DNA of 64,000 nt from Microbaculum sp051390635 (GTDB lineage: Bacteria > Pseudomonadota > Alphaproteobacteria > Rhizobiales > Tepidamorphaceae): contig NZ_JBPODT010000004.1 of assembly GCF_051390635.1 (NCBI RefSeq), forward strand, positions 1 to 64,000. Direction: 5' to 3'. Below, in pieces: positions 1-7,548 of the stretch. Numbering within the stretch: position 1 is the first letter of the stretch; each line of letters starts with the position of its first letter. Under the pieces are notes generated by a model. It made no database searches. It was not told the origin of the DNA and worked only from the letters and a program-made list of their open reading frames with translations. A program made the translations under genes and the position numbers.

Positions 1-88
1 GGGTGACTTAAGCTAGCCGCTTAGAGATCGAGGGCCACCCGTTAACAAGCACTCTGAAGTGCACAAAATTCTCGTCTCAGAGAATGCG

Positions 89-108
89 CGGCGGGCTCCG
101 GCCCGCCG
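89..108 (+). terminator. GC-rich hairpin, probable terminator of a gene left of the window
   Basis: An 8-bp perfect stem (CGGCGGGC with GCCCGCCG) closes a TCCG tetraloop and is followed by TTTGCGTTT. On the plus strand this resembles an intrinsic terminator. No complete gene lies to its left in the window, so it would end a transcript that enters from outside. The U tract is interrupted, so a rho-independent function is likely but not certain. Confidence 0.5.
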
Positions 109-189
109 TTTGCGTTTCCGGTCTTTCCGCCACGTGGGCCCATCAGCGATCCGCGCTGGAGAACCGCCCGGGCGTGGCCGCCCGACATT

Positions 190-211
190 CGGCATTCGAA
201 ATACCTATTTG
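190..211 (+). promoter_or_regulatory. Putative NsrR-type operator upstream of the DUF488 gene
   Basis: The core GGCATTCGAAATACC is an imperfect 6-3-6 palindrome about 50 bp before the DUF488 start. It matches the site at 1758-1779, read on the opposite strand, at 17 of 22 positions, including an identical AATACCTATT. The second copy lies directly in front of the NsrR-like regulator gene. Half-sites around ATT..AAT with dyad symmetry are what NsrR proteins bind. The assignment is inference from the shared sequence and the position. Confidence 0.55.
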
Positions 212-259
212 TCGTGCCATACTCGGATCGACCGTGGGCGATGGAGCAAGCCCGACGCC

Positions 260-625
260 ATGACCGAGTATCGGATCAAACGGATCTACGAGGCCCCCGA
301 GCCGTCGGACGGGCTGCGGGTGCTGGTCGACGGATTGTGGCCGCGCGGCGTCTCCAAGGTGGACGCGCACCTGGACCGGTGGGCCCGGGACATCGCGCCG
401 TCGACGGAGCTTCGGAAGTGGTTCAATCACGATCCGGCGCGATGGGAGGAATTCCGCCGCCGGTACCGGGAGGAACTGCGCGGGCATATGGACGACCTGA
501 AGCCCCTGCGCGCCGACAGCGGCCGGCCGATAACGCTGCTGTTCTCGGCGCGGGACGCAGAACACAACCAGGCGGTGGTGCTGAAGGAGCTGCTGGACGA
601 GCTCCAGGCGACCAACGGGGATTGA
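260..625 (+). CDS. DUF488 (YeaO-like) family protein
   Basis: This is a 121-residue soluble protein of the DUF488/YeaO family, whose biochemical role is unknown. The family signatures are clear: LVDGLWPRGVSK near residue 30, then WARDIAP and WFNHDPARWEEFRRRY in the middle. I chose the ATG at 260 because family proteins start a few residues before the YRIKRIYE segment; the frame stays open upstream but that extension looks non-coding. A palindrome matching the one at the nsrR promoter lies about 50 bp upstream, so the gene may belong to a nitric-oxide-responsive regulon. It stands alone on the plus strand and converges with the membrane-protein gene at 676-1053. Confidence 0.9.
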   Translation: MTEYRIKRIYEAPEPSDGLRVLVDGLWPRGVSKVDAHLDRWARDIAPSTELRKWFNHDPARWEEFRRRYREELRGHMDDLKPLRADSGRPITLLFSARDAEHNQAVVLKELLDELQATNGD

Positions 626-675
626 GTTTTCCGCTGGCCGGCGCCGGTATCGCACCCTCCCCGGCAACCGGGCTA

Positions 676-1053
676 TCAGTGCCCCAGGTAGCGCGCGGCC
701 AAGTCGAGCTGAAGGAACAGGATGGTCAGAATCGTGTTGCCGGCCCAGGTCACGGTCAGCCAGCGCGCCACCGGCCCCCAGAACGGATGGGCAGCCTCGG
801 CGCAGCGCCACACCGAAACCAGGATCCACACGGTATAGGCGGCGAAGCAGACAAGCATGATCTGCTGTTGCGCGATCTGGTTCCGGTAGACGGCGAACGC
901 CCCGGCGGCGATGAGGGCGCTGCTGACGAGAACCCCGTAGACCCAGAATACCTTCCACAACGGCTCCGCGCCGTACCATGCGCGGATCTCCGGCGCGAAG
1001 AAGGCGGCGAGGAAGCCGGGCACTTGCGATCTCGATGTCCGCGCCGCCGTCAT
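676..1053 (-). CDS. Small hypothetical membrane protein
   Basis: I do not recognise this 125-residue protein. After a short basic N-terminus it has about three hydrophobic segments (near residues 32-52, 60-78 and 95-115), so it is probably an inner-membrane protein. The start at 1053 is supported by a GAAAGG sequence 7-8 bases upstream; the frame continues upstream but with an arginine/proline-rich, unlikely sequence. It lies between the DUF488 gene and the hemerythrin gene and runs in the same direction as the latter. Its location suggests an accessory role in the respiratory or nitrosative-stress block, but nothing in the sequence shows a function. Confidence 0.7.
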   Translation of the reverse strand: MTAARTSRSQVPGFLAAFFAPEIRAWYGAEPLWKVFWVYGVLVSSALIAAGAFAVYRNQIAQQQIMLVCFAAYTVWILVSVWRCAEAAHPFWGPVARWLTVTWAGNTILTILFLQLDLAARYLGH

Positions 1054-1196
1054 GTGCCTGCCTTTCGCGCATGGCCCGAACCCGCCCGCCGAACGGTTGC
1101 CGTTGCTCTGGAACGGGCGGCGCCGGGGCGGGTTTCTCCGCGGATACGGCATGTTAGTACATAGTCATTCGGCCGCCACGGTTCCATGGCCGCGCC

Positions 1197-1673
1197 TCAG
1201 GGCGCGGTCTCGAACTGCGGAAACAGAACGTCGTTCTCGAGGCGGACATGCGCATCGAGATCGGCGACGAATTCGGTCAGCCCCTGATACAGCGCCGTCC
1301 ATTTGCGGCAGGCGCCGTCCGGCAGCCTCAGGTCGTTGGTCAGGGCGCGGATGCGCGAGATCTCGGCGGCATGGTCGTCATGGTCGGCGCGCATGACCGC
1401 GATGGTCGTTTCCAGCCCGGGGCTGCCGCGGCGCATCGCCGGGAACAGGATCAGCTCCTCCTTCTTCATGTGCACCTCGAGCTCGCCGATCATCTGATGC
1501 AGCAGCGCCGACAATCCCGCGGGCACATCGGGGACGGCGGCGTGGACCTGCTCGACCTTCGCCGACAACGCGACAAGTTCGGGCAGCTGTTCGCGGTGGC
1601 GTGCATGATAGCGCGTCTCGATGTGGCGGGTCAGTTCGATCGCGCTGGGGGTCTGCGTGGTGTCTCCGTCCAT
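1197..1673 (-). CDS. Hemerythrin HHE-domain protein (YtfE/RIC-like core)
   Basis: This 158-residue protein has the four-helix hemerythrin fold that holds a carboxylate-bridged di-iron centre. Candidate ligands occur in HIETRYHARH near residue 17, HMKKEELILFP in the middle, HDDHAAEI, and HVRLENDVLFP near the C-terminus. This arrangement fits the iron-binding domain of YtfE/ScdA proteins, which repair iron-sulfur centres damaged by nitric oxide. It lacks their N-terminal cysteine-containing ScdA domain and is shorter than the usual 220 or so residues. The gene is divergent from the NsrR-like regulator and shares its palindrome-containing promoter region, which supports a role in nitric-oxide defence. 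Oxygen or NO storage is an alternative. Confidence 0.85.
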   Translation of the reverse strand: MDGDTTQTPSAIELTRHIETRYHARHREQLPELVALSAKVEQVHAAVPDVPAGLSALLHQMIGELEVHMKKEELILFPAMRRGSPGLETTIAVMRADHDDHAAEISRIRALTNDLRLPDGACRKWTALYQGLTEFVADLDAHVRLENDVLFPQFETAP

Positions 1674-1757
1674 GGTCGTTTCCTTTCACGGTCTCATGTC
1701 GCGGTGCCAGTCGCCGCCGGTTCCTGTGGAACGGGCTTGTATTTCGACTTATTCCTG

Positions 1758-1779
1758 CTAATAGGTATTGTAAATACCG
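1758..1779. promoter_or_regulatory. Putative NsrR operator in the hemerythrin/nsrR divergent promoter
   Basis: The core GGTATTGTAAATACC (1764-1778) is a perfect 6-3-6 palindrome in a short AT-rich patch, 25 bp before the regulator start and about 90 bp before the hemerythrin start. The copy at 190-211 is closely related. Position and symmetry suggest an autoregulatory site for the neighbouring Rrf2-family regulator that would also control ccoNOQP and the hemerythrin gene. Confidence 0.6.
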
Positions 1780-1802
1780 ATTAAAAAGAGGCTCGCGCGA
1801 CC

Positions 1803-2222
1803 ATGCGTCTCACCTCCTTCACCGATTACGGCCTGCGCATGCTGATGCGCATGGCCAGCACCCCGGACCGGGCGGTCTCGACGGCCGAGCTGGCGCAGGA
1901 GTTCGGCCTGTCGCGCGACCATCTGACCAAGATCATGCAACGGCTCGCCCGGGGCGGAATCGTGGTGACGCGGCGCGGCGGCGGCGGCGGCGCGGTGCTG
2001 GCGCGCCCGGCCGAAGACATCCGCATCGGCGCGGTGGTGCGGCTGCTGGAGGAGGGCCAGGCGCTGGTCGAGTGCTTCGCGCCGGATGGCGGGGATTGCA
2101 CGATCACCGGCTGCTGCCGCCTGAAGGCACGGCTGCGGTCCGCCGAGGCGGCCTTCCTGGCGGACCTAGACCGCTCGACGCTCGCCGATATCGCGCTGCC
2201 GGAGCTCGAGGTCGCGCCGTGA
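1803..2222 (+). CDS. nsrR: Rrf2-family transcriptional regulator, NsrR-like
   Basis: This is a 139-residue Rrf2-family repressor. The N-terminus (MRLTSFTDYGLRML) and the winged-helix region with SRDHLTKIMQRLARGGIV are typical of NsrR. Cysteines at 91, 99, 104 and 105 lie where NsrR proteins hold a nitric-oxide-sensitive iron-sulfur cluster, and the segment ending in RLK after the last cysteine is the usual one. The first-to-second cysteine spacing is longer than in E. coli NsrR. Its stop overlaps the ccoN start (GTGA), so translation of regulator and oxidase is coupled. This suggests the cbb3 operon is under nitric-oxide control. A different iron-sulfur sensor of the Rrf2 family is possible. 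Confidence 0.88.
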   Translation: MRLTSFTDYGLRMLMRMASTPDRAVSTAELAQEFGLSRDHLTKIMQRLARGGIVVTRRGGGGGAVLARPAEDIRIGAVVRLLEEGQALVECFAPDGGDCTITGCCRLKARLRSAEAAFLADLDRSTLADIALPELEVAP

Positions 2223-3850
2223 TCCGAACCCTGAGCGTCCCGGAGCGCCGATACGGCCTGGCGCTCGCGATCCTGCTGAGTCTGCTGGGGCTCACGATGG
2301 CGGCTGCGGCACGGCAGGGACCCATGGCCGTGCACGGGGGCATGGCGCTCGTCCTGGGGCTGCTGCTGGCCTTCGCGCTGGGCGGCGCGCTCTACGACGC
2401 CGAGCCCGCGCCTGACAGGACCGGGCGCTACTACGACGCGCCGACCCGCTTCGGGATCGCCATGGCGCTGGTCTGGGCGATGGTCGGCATGGGCGTGGGC
2501 GTCTGGGTCTCGGCCCTGCTGTACTGGCCCGAGGCGACGCCGGCGCTGCCGTGGACCAGCTTCGGTCGCCTGCGGCCCGTGCATACCACCGGCGTGATCT
2601 TCGGCTTCGGCGGCAACGCACTGATCGCCACCTCGTTCCATGTGATGCAGCGCACGTCGCGCGCCCGGCTGGCGGACGCCGTCAGCCCCTGGGCCGTGCT
2701 GATCGGCTACAACCTGTTCTGCGTCTGGGCCGTCAGCGGCTATCTCATGGGGTCGACCCAGTCGAAGGAATATGCCGAGGCGGAGTGGTACGCCGACCTC
2801 TGGCTGGTGGTGGTCTGGGTCGCCTACCTGGTGCTCTACCTGCGCACGCTCGCCCGCCGCAACGAGCCGCACATCTACGTCGCCAACTGGTACTACATGG
2901 CCTTCATCTTGGTCGTGGCGATGCTGCACATCGTCAACAACCTCGCGCTGCCGGTCAGCCTCGCCGGCACGAAGAGCTTCACCATCTGGTCGGGCGTGCA
3001 GGATGCGATGGTCCAGTGGTGGTACGGCCACAACGCCGTCGCCTTCTTCCTGACGGCCGGATTCCTGGGCATGCTCTACTATTTCCTCCCGGTGCGCTCG
3101 GGCCGGCCGATATGGTCCTACCGGCTGTCGATCGTCAGCTTCTGGGGCATCGTCTTCTTCTACATCTGGGTCGGCTCGCACCACCTTCACTACACCGCCC
3201 TGCCCTACTGGGCGCAGACGCTGGGAATGACCTTCTCGGTGATGCTGCTGGTGCCGTCCTGGGCCTCGGCGGGCAACGCCATCGCCACGCTGAACGGCGC
3301 CTGGCACAAGGTGCGCGACGACGCGACGCTGCGGTTCATGTTCGTCGCCGCGGTGTTCTACGGGCTGTCCACCTTCGAGGGGTCGTTCCTGGCGATCCGG
3401 CCGGTGAACTCGCTGTCGCACTACACCGACTGGACGGTGGGCCACGTCCATTCCGGCACGCTGGGCTGGGTGGCGATGATCATCTTCGGGGCGATCTACA
3501 CGCTGGTGCCGCAGCTTTCCGGCCGCACCGCCATGGCCTGGCCGCGGGCGGTGGAATGGCACTTCTGGCTCGCCGTCGCGGGAACCCTCGTCTACGTGGT
3601 GGCCATGTGGAACGCCGGCATCACCCAGGGGCTGATGTGGCGCACCTACGCGCAGAACGGCGCGCTCGCCTACAGTTTCCTGCAATCGGTGATGGCGATG
3701 GCGCCCTACTACCTGCTGCGCACCATCGGCGGCGCCCTGTTCCTGACCGGCGCCGCGCTCTGCGCGCTGAACACCTGGGCGACGATGCGCGGCACCGCTG
3801 CGAGCGCGGCGCAGGCCGACCGTCCGCTCGCCACGGTTCCGGCGGAGTAG
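2219..3850 (+). CDS. ccoN: cbb3-type cytochrome c oxidase subunit I
   Basis: CcoN is the catalytic heme b / heme b3-CuB subunit of the high-affinity cbb3 oxidase in the inner membrane. The 543-residue protein has about a dozen membrane helices. Visible ligands are H122 (with H411) for the low-spin heme, H409 for heme b3, and H271, H321 and H322 for CuB. Y315, six residues before the HH pair, fits the cross-linked tyrosine of cbb3 enzymes. I chose the GTG at 2219 because it overlaps the regulator stop in a GTGA junction and lies just before the first conserved helix. The proton-channel features match CcoN, not nitric-oxide reductase NorB, and CcoO and CcoP follow directly. The assembly genes ccoGHIS are not in this window. 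Confidence 0.95.
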   Translation: MIRTLSVPERRYGLALAILLSLLGLTMAAAARQGPMAVHGGMALVLGLLLAFALGGALYDAEPAPDRTGRYYDAPTRFGIAMALVWAMVGMGVGVWVSALLYWPEATPALPWTSFGRLRPVHTTGVIFGFGGNALIATSFHVMQRTSRARLADAVSPWAVLIGYNLFCVWAVSGYLMGSTQSKEYAEAEWYADLWLVVVWVAYLVLYLRTLARRNEPHIYVANWYYMAFILVVAMLHIVNNLALPVSLAGTKSFTIWSGVQDAMVQWWYGHNAVAFFLTAGFLGMLYYFLPVRSGRPIWSYRLSIVSFWGIVFFYIWVGSHHLHYTALPYWAQTLGMTFSVMLLVPSWASAGNAIATLNGAWHKVRDDATLRFMFVAAVFYGLSTFEGSFLAIRPVNSLSHYTDWTVGHVHSGTLGWVAMIIFGAIYTLVPQLSGRTAMAWPRAVEWHFWLAVAGTLVYVVAMWNAGITQGLMWRTYAQNGALAYSFLQSVMAMAPYYLLRTIGGALFLTGAALCALNTWATMRGTAASAAQADRPLATVPAE

Positions 3851-3854
3851 GCCG

Positions 3855-4601
3855 ATGCTGAAGCTCCACTACAATCTCGAGAAGCTCTCCATGGGGCTGG
3901 TGGCGGCGATCATCCTCGCCGCCTCGGTCGGCGGCATCGTCGAGATCGCCCCGCTCTTCACCATCGACGAGACGGTGGACGTTCCGGCGGACCTGCGCCC
4001 GCAGACGCCACTGGAACTCGCCGGCCGCGAGATCTATCTGCGCGAGGGCTGCTATGCCTGCCACAGCCAGATGGTGCGCTCGCTGGCCGACGAGATCGAC
4101 CGCTACGGCCCCTATTCGCTGGCCGCGGAGTCCGCCTACGACCATCCGATGCTCTGGGGCTCGAAGCGCACCGGGCCGGATCTGGCGCGGCTGGGCGGAA
4201 AATATTCCGATGCCTGGCACGTCGCGCATCTGATCGATCCGCGCGCGGTCGTGCCGGCGTCGATCATGCCCGCCTATCCATGGCTGATGCGGCCGCTGGA
4301 AACCGGGGACATGGCCGCGCAACTCTCCACCCTGGCCCGGCTGGGCGTCCCCTATTCCGACGCGATGATCGCCAATGCCGAGCGCGACGCGCTGGCCCAG
4401 TCCCGCCCCGAGGGCGACGACGCGGCCGGCATCCCCGATCGCTACGGCGAGGGTGTCGCCGTCAGCGCGTTCGACGGCGATCCCGCGCGGCTGACCGAGA
4501 TGGACGCGCTCGTCGCCTACCTGCAGTCGCTGGGCCGCCTCACCGGCGCAGCCTACGGACAAAGCGCCGATCGGGAGACCACGGAAGAGGTGGCCCGATG
4601 A
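3855..4601 (+). CDS. ccoO: cbb3-type cytochrome c oxidase subunit II (mono-heme)
   Basis: CcoO is the membrane-anchored mono-heme cytochrome c that passes electrons from CcoP to CcoN. The 248-residue protein has one N-terminal membrane helix (near residues 12-33) and one heme c site, C66-Y-A-C69-H70, followed by the conserved SQMVRSL segment. The GSKRTGPDLARLGGKYSD stretch and a methionine in SIMPAYPWL are typical family features, the latter a likely axial ligand. It starts 4 bases after ccoN and its stop overlaps ccoQ in ATGA. Confidence 0.95.
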   Translation: MLKLHYNLEKLSMGLVAAIILAASVGGIVEIAPLFTIDETVDVPADLRPQTPLELAGREIYLREGCYACHSQMVRSLADEIDRYGPYSLAAESAYDHPMLWGSKRTGPDLARLGGKYSDAWHVAHLIDPRAVVPASIMPAYPWLMRPLETGDMAAQLSTLARLGVPYSDAMIANAERDALAQSRPEGDDAAGIPDRYGEGVAVSAFDGDPARLTEMDALVAYLQSLGRLTGAAYGQSADRETTEEVAR

Positions 4602-4792
4602 GCCCGAGCCACGACGACCTCGTCTTTTTCGCCAAGACCGCCGGCCTGATCTGGATGATGGGCTTCTTCGTGATCGTGGTGGTGCTGGCCTACCGGCCGA
4701 GCCGCCGCGCCGCGCACGAACGCGCCGCGCGCTCCATCCTGCCCGGAAACGCGGCAACGAACGCCGCACGGACACCGGACGATCGGCCATGA
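4598..4792 (+). CDS. ccoQ: cbb3-type cytochrome oxidase small subunit
   Basis: This 64-residue protein has a single hydrophobic helix (near residues 13-31) followed by a basic cytoplasmic tail beginning YRPSRRAAHE, as in CcoQ/FixQ. CcoQ stabilises the cbb3 complex and has no cofactor. The ATG overlaps the ccoO stop (ATGA), and its own stop overlaps ccoP in the same way, so the assignment rests on size, topology and position. Confidence 0.88.
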   Translation: MSPSHDDLVFFAKTAGLIWMMGFFVIVVVLAYRPSRRAAHERAARSILPGNAATNAARTPDDRP

Positions 4793-5682
4793 GCGGCCCC
4801 GCGCCTCACGAACCGGACATCGATCCCGTCACCGGCTACGGCACCACGGGGCACGAGTGGAACGGCATCCGCGAACTGAACACGCCGTTCCCGCGCATCG
4901 TGGTGGCGGCGCTGGTCCTGACCTTCGCCTATTCCGTCGTGACCTGGGTGCTGCTGCCCGCCTGGCCCGTGGGACGCGACTATACGCGGGGCCTGCTGGG
5001 GCTCGATCAGCAGGTTGTCGCCACGGAGCGCTATCGGCGCCTGACCGAGGAACGGGCCGACTGGACGCGCCCCTTCGCCTCCGGCGATTTCCCGGCGCTG
5101 GCCGCCGACAGCGAGCTGATGGCACGCGCCATGCCGGCCGCCGCGCGCCTGTTCGCCGACAACTGCGCGGCCTGCCACGGCAGCAACGGGACGGGCGGGC
5201 CCGGCTTCCCGAGCCTGGCGGATGGCACGTGGCTCTGGGATGGGGCGCCCGAGGCCATCGCCGAAACCCTGCGCGTCGGCATCAACAGTCCCCATCCCGA
5301 TACCCGTTTCGGCCAGATGCCGGCCTTCGGTCGCGACGGGATGCTGCCGCGCGAGGACATCGCGGCGGTGACCGACCATGTGCTGGCGCTGTCTTCCGGA
5401 AAGGCCGATCCGGCCAGCGCGGGCGCGGCGATCTTCGCCGACAACTGCGCCGCCTGCCACGGCGACGACGGGGCCGGCGGCCTGGGGATCGGCGCGCCGT
5501 CGCTAGCGGACGACCACTGGATCTATGGCGGAAGCCGCGACGCCATCCTGACCACGCTGCGCAACGGCCGCCAGGGCGTGATGCCGTCCTGGGAGGGCCG
5601 GCTCGACGACGCCGAGATCAACATGCTCGCCCTCTACGTCGCGGCGATGAGCGCGGCGGCAAGCACCGGAGGCGGGCAGTGA
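4789..5682 (+). CDS. ccoP: cbb3-type cytochrome c oxidase subunit III (di-heme)
   Basis: CcoP is the di-heme cytochrome c that takes electrons from the periplasmic pool. The 297-residue protein opens with the family segment on vertebrate-like spacing DPVTGYGTTGHEWNGI, followed by one membrane helix (near residues 37-58) and two heme c sites at C126xxC129H130 and C220xxC223H224, each followed by a glycine-rich loop. Length is normal for the family. It is translationally coupled to ccoQ and closes the ccoNOQP set; the small gene at 5679 overlaps its stop. Confidence 0.95.
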   Translation: MSGPAPHEPDIDPVTGYGTTGHEWNGIRELNTPFPRIVVAALVLTFAYSVVTWVLLPAWPVGRDYTRGLLGLDQQVVATERYRRLTEERADWTRPFASGDFPALAADSELMARAMPAAARLFADNCAACHGSNGTGGPGFPSLADGTWLWDGAPEAIAETLRVGINSPHPDTRFGQMPAFGRDGMLPREDIAAVTDHVLALSSGKADPASAGAAIFADNCAACHGDDGAGGLGIGAPSLADDHWIYGGSRDAILTTLRNGRQGVMPSWEGRLDDAEINMLALYVAAMSAAASTGGGQ

Positions 5683-5840
5683 CACAGATATCGCAACGGC
5701 GCCTCGCGATCCTCGGCGCGGTCGTCCTGGCCGGCGTGTTCCTCGCCGCCAACGCCCATCTCCTGACGGTTGCCCTGCGCTCGCAGCCAGACTGCGTCGC
5801 ACCGGCGCCGGACAAGCCGCCCGCGCGGCGCGCCTGCTGA
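5679..5840 (+). CDS. Tiny single-span membrane protein following ccoP
   Basis: A 53-residue reading frame begins with GTG overlapping the ccoP stop (GTGA), the same junction used elsewhere in this operon. It has a basic start (QRRLA), one hydrophobic helix near residues 9-31 and a short proline-rich tail ending in cysteine. I do not recognise the family. Coupling to ccoP suggests a small accessory subunit or assembly factor of the cbb3 oxidase. No similarity evidence is available, so the existence of the gene rests on the coupling and on the membrane-like composition. Confidence 0.55.
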   Translation: MTQISQRRLAILGAVVLAGVFLAANAHLLTVALRSQPDCVAPAPDKPPARRAC

Positions 5841-5850
5841 GGACAGTTTC

Positions 5851-6654
5851 ATGCTCGAGCCGCTTCCCGCCCTTCACGACCCGCTCCGGCCCGCCTCGCC
5901 GTTCGCGCGGGATCTGCCGGCCGGCACCGCGTTCGACTGGCTGCGCGCCGGATGGGACGACTTCCGCCACGCACCCGGGCCGAGCCTGGTCTACGGACTG
6001 CTGATAGTTGCCATCTCCGTCGGCGTTCTGGCTGGGCTCCACGCGACCGGGACGATCTATCTGGCGTTGCCCGCGCTCGCCGGGTTCCTGATCGTCGGTC
6101 CGTTCTTCGCGCTGGGGCTCTACGAAAAGAGCCGGCGCCTGGCCGCGAACGAGCCGGTGAGCCTGGGCGCGATGCTGCGCGCCCGGCCGACCTCGACGGG
6201 CCAGCTGGCGTTCGCCGGCCTGATGCTGGGGCTGCTCGTGTTCTTCTGGCTGCGGGCGGCCGACCTCCTGTACGCGCTGTTCTTCGGGCTGCAGCCGTTT
6301 CCCGGCGCCGAGGAGGCGCTGACGAACGTGCTGACGACCCCGCGCGGCTGGACGCTGATCGCGGTGGGAACCGCCGTCGGCGGCCTCTTCGCCGCCTTCG
6401 CCTTCGCCATCAGCCTGTTCTCGATCCCGATGCTGATGAGCGAGCGACGCGACGCGCTGACAGCGCTCGGCACCAGTTTCGGCATGACCACCAGCAACCT
6501 GCCGCCGACGCTCGCATGGGGCGCGATCGTCGTCGCCGGGATCGCCCTGTCGGTGGTCACGGGGCTCGTCGGCCTGATCGTCATCTATCCGGTCCTGGGC
6601 CACGGCACCTGGCACGCCTGGCGCGCGATCGCCCGAAACGAGACAAGCCCGTGA
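5851..6654 (+). CDS. DUF2189-family membrane protein
   Basis: This 267-residue inner-membrane protein has about six hydrophobic segments and ends with the DUF2189 signature YPVLGHGTWHAWRAI. The family is found near cytochrome oxidase genes in Proteobacteria and its role is unknown; a link to terminal oxidase function is often assumed from this context. The ATG at 5851 is preceded by GAGGA at an 8-base spacing. It follows the small ccoP-coupled gene by 10 bases and is probably the penultimate gene of the same transcript. Confidence 0.85.
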   Translation: MLEPLPALHDPLRPASPFARDLPAGTAFDWLRAGWDDFRHAPGPSLVYGLLIVAISVGVLAGLHATGTIYLALPALAGFLIVGPFFALGLYEKSRRLAANEPVSLGAMLRARPTSTGQLAFAGLMLGLLVFFWLRAADLLYALFFGLQPFPGAEEALTNVLTTPRGWTLIAVGTAVGGLFAAFAFAISLFSIPMLMSERRDALTALGTSFGMTTSNLPPTLAWGAIVVAGIALSVVTGLVGLIVIYPVLGHGTWHAWRAIARNETSP

Positions 6655-6725
6655 CCCCCGGACCACGCATCACGCTGCCGACCGGCGAGACCCGCCACCA
6701 CAAACCAAGGGGATAGGAGAGAAGA

Positions 6726-6959
6726 ATGGACAACTGGCTGCCGACCCTCGTCACCGCGACACCGAGCGAGGGCTACGACCTGGCCGTGAAACTGGCGCGC
6801 ATCGCCGTCAAGAAGACCCAGCCGGACGCCGCCGAGCGCGAGCGGATGCGCCCCGACTATGCCGGCGACGCCGACTCCCTCATCGCGGTCTCGCAGGTCG
6901 TCGCCACCAACTTCGCCACGATCGCGGCGGCCAACGACTACTGGCGGGCCGGCACGTGA
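6726..6959 (+). CDS. Hexameric tyrosine-coordinated heme protein (HTHP)
   Basis: The 77-residue protein closely resembles the hexameric tyrosine-coordinated heme protein described from a marine roseobacter, a small protein with peroxidase and catalase activity. Conserved stretches include WLPTLVTATP, VKLARIAVKKTQPDA and TIAAANDYW. Tyr45, the residue that ligates heme in the characterised protein, is present at the same number. A good ribosome site (GGAGAGAAG) precedes the ATG. It lies 71 bases after the DUF2189 gene at the end of the oxidase operon, and a hairpin follows its stop. Peroxide or NO handling beside the oxidase is plausible. Confidence 0.88.
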   Translation: MDNWLPTLVTATPSEGYDLAVKLARIAVKKTQPDAAERERMRPDYAGDADSLIAVSQVVATNFATIAAANDYWRAGT

Positions 6960-6974
6960 CAGGCGCCTGAAGGA

Positions 6975-7000
6975 ACACGCGGCCGTGGGGCGCCGCGTGT
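6975..7000. terminator. Hairpin between the HTHP and cupin genes
   Basis: A perfect 9-bp stem (ACACGCGGC with GCCGCGTGT) encloses an 8-base loop, 15 bases after the HTHP stop and before the convergent cupin stop at 7065. There is no clear U tract, but the position between convergent units fits a bidirectional terminator. Confidence 0.5.
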
Positions 7001-7064
7001 GTCGTGTTCCGGCGCACGGGGCCGACTCTTCGATCCGGCGCGTCGGCCCGGTTTCGATCCGGCT

Positions 7065-7508
7065 TCAGCCGGGCGGCGGCAGGAAGTCGACCTCGTGCTC
7101 GGCGGCGATCCGGACCACCTCGGCGGGGTCCGGCACGTTGTGGATGCGCTCGAACAAGCCCTTCAGCGAGCGGGTCGGGGCGACCCAGAACAGGCTGGTC
7201 GCGTCCGCGTCGGACTTGTTGAAGATCCCGTGGGGAATGCCCATCGGCATGCGTACCAGATCGCCGGCCGTGGCCGTGAACTCCTTGCCGTCGAGCCAGA
7301 GGTCGTAGCGCCCCGAGAGCACGTAGACGAACTCGTCCTGGGTGGGATGTACGTGCGGCGGCACGAAGGTTCCCGACGGGAAGAGGGCGTGCCACGCCAT
7401 CGAGTGATCCGAATGCTGTTTCAGGGTGTAGGTCTGGCCGAGGATCGACCAGACGACCCCGTCGAAACCCTCCTGCGAGGGCGTTATGCCGGCAGGCATG
7501 ACGATCAT
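7065..7508 (-). CDS. Cupin-domain protein
   Basis: This is a 147-residue single-domain cupin. The metal-binding motif 1 is visible as PPHVHPTQDEFVYVLSG, with two histidines and a glutamate, and motif 2 as GIPHGIFN. Small cupins of this type are dioxygenases, isomerases or binding proteins, and the substrate cannot be read from the sequence. The start at 7508 has an AGGAG ribosome site 8 bases upstream. It follows the alpha/beta hydrolase gene by 40 bases on the same strand and is probably co-transcribed from the operator at 8435-8464. It would take part in the degradation pathway of this module. Confidence 0.85.
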   Translation of the reverse strand: MIVMPAGITPSQEGFDGVVWSILGQTYTLKQHSDHSMAWHALFPSGTFVPPHVHPTQDEFVYVLSGRYDLWLDGKEFTATAGDLVRMPMGIPHGIFNKSDADATSLFWVAPTRSLKGLFERIHNVPDPAEVVRIAAEHEVDFLPPPG

Positions 7509-7548
7509 TTGCTTGGCTCCTGTTGGCGGCTGAAATGAGAGCGGGTCG

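Noticed and set aside
2219..3850. Nitric-oxide reductase NorB instead of CcoN
   Set aside because: The sequence has the CcoN-type cross-linked tyrosine and is followed by ccoO, ccoQ and ccoP; NorB operons have norC.
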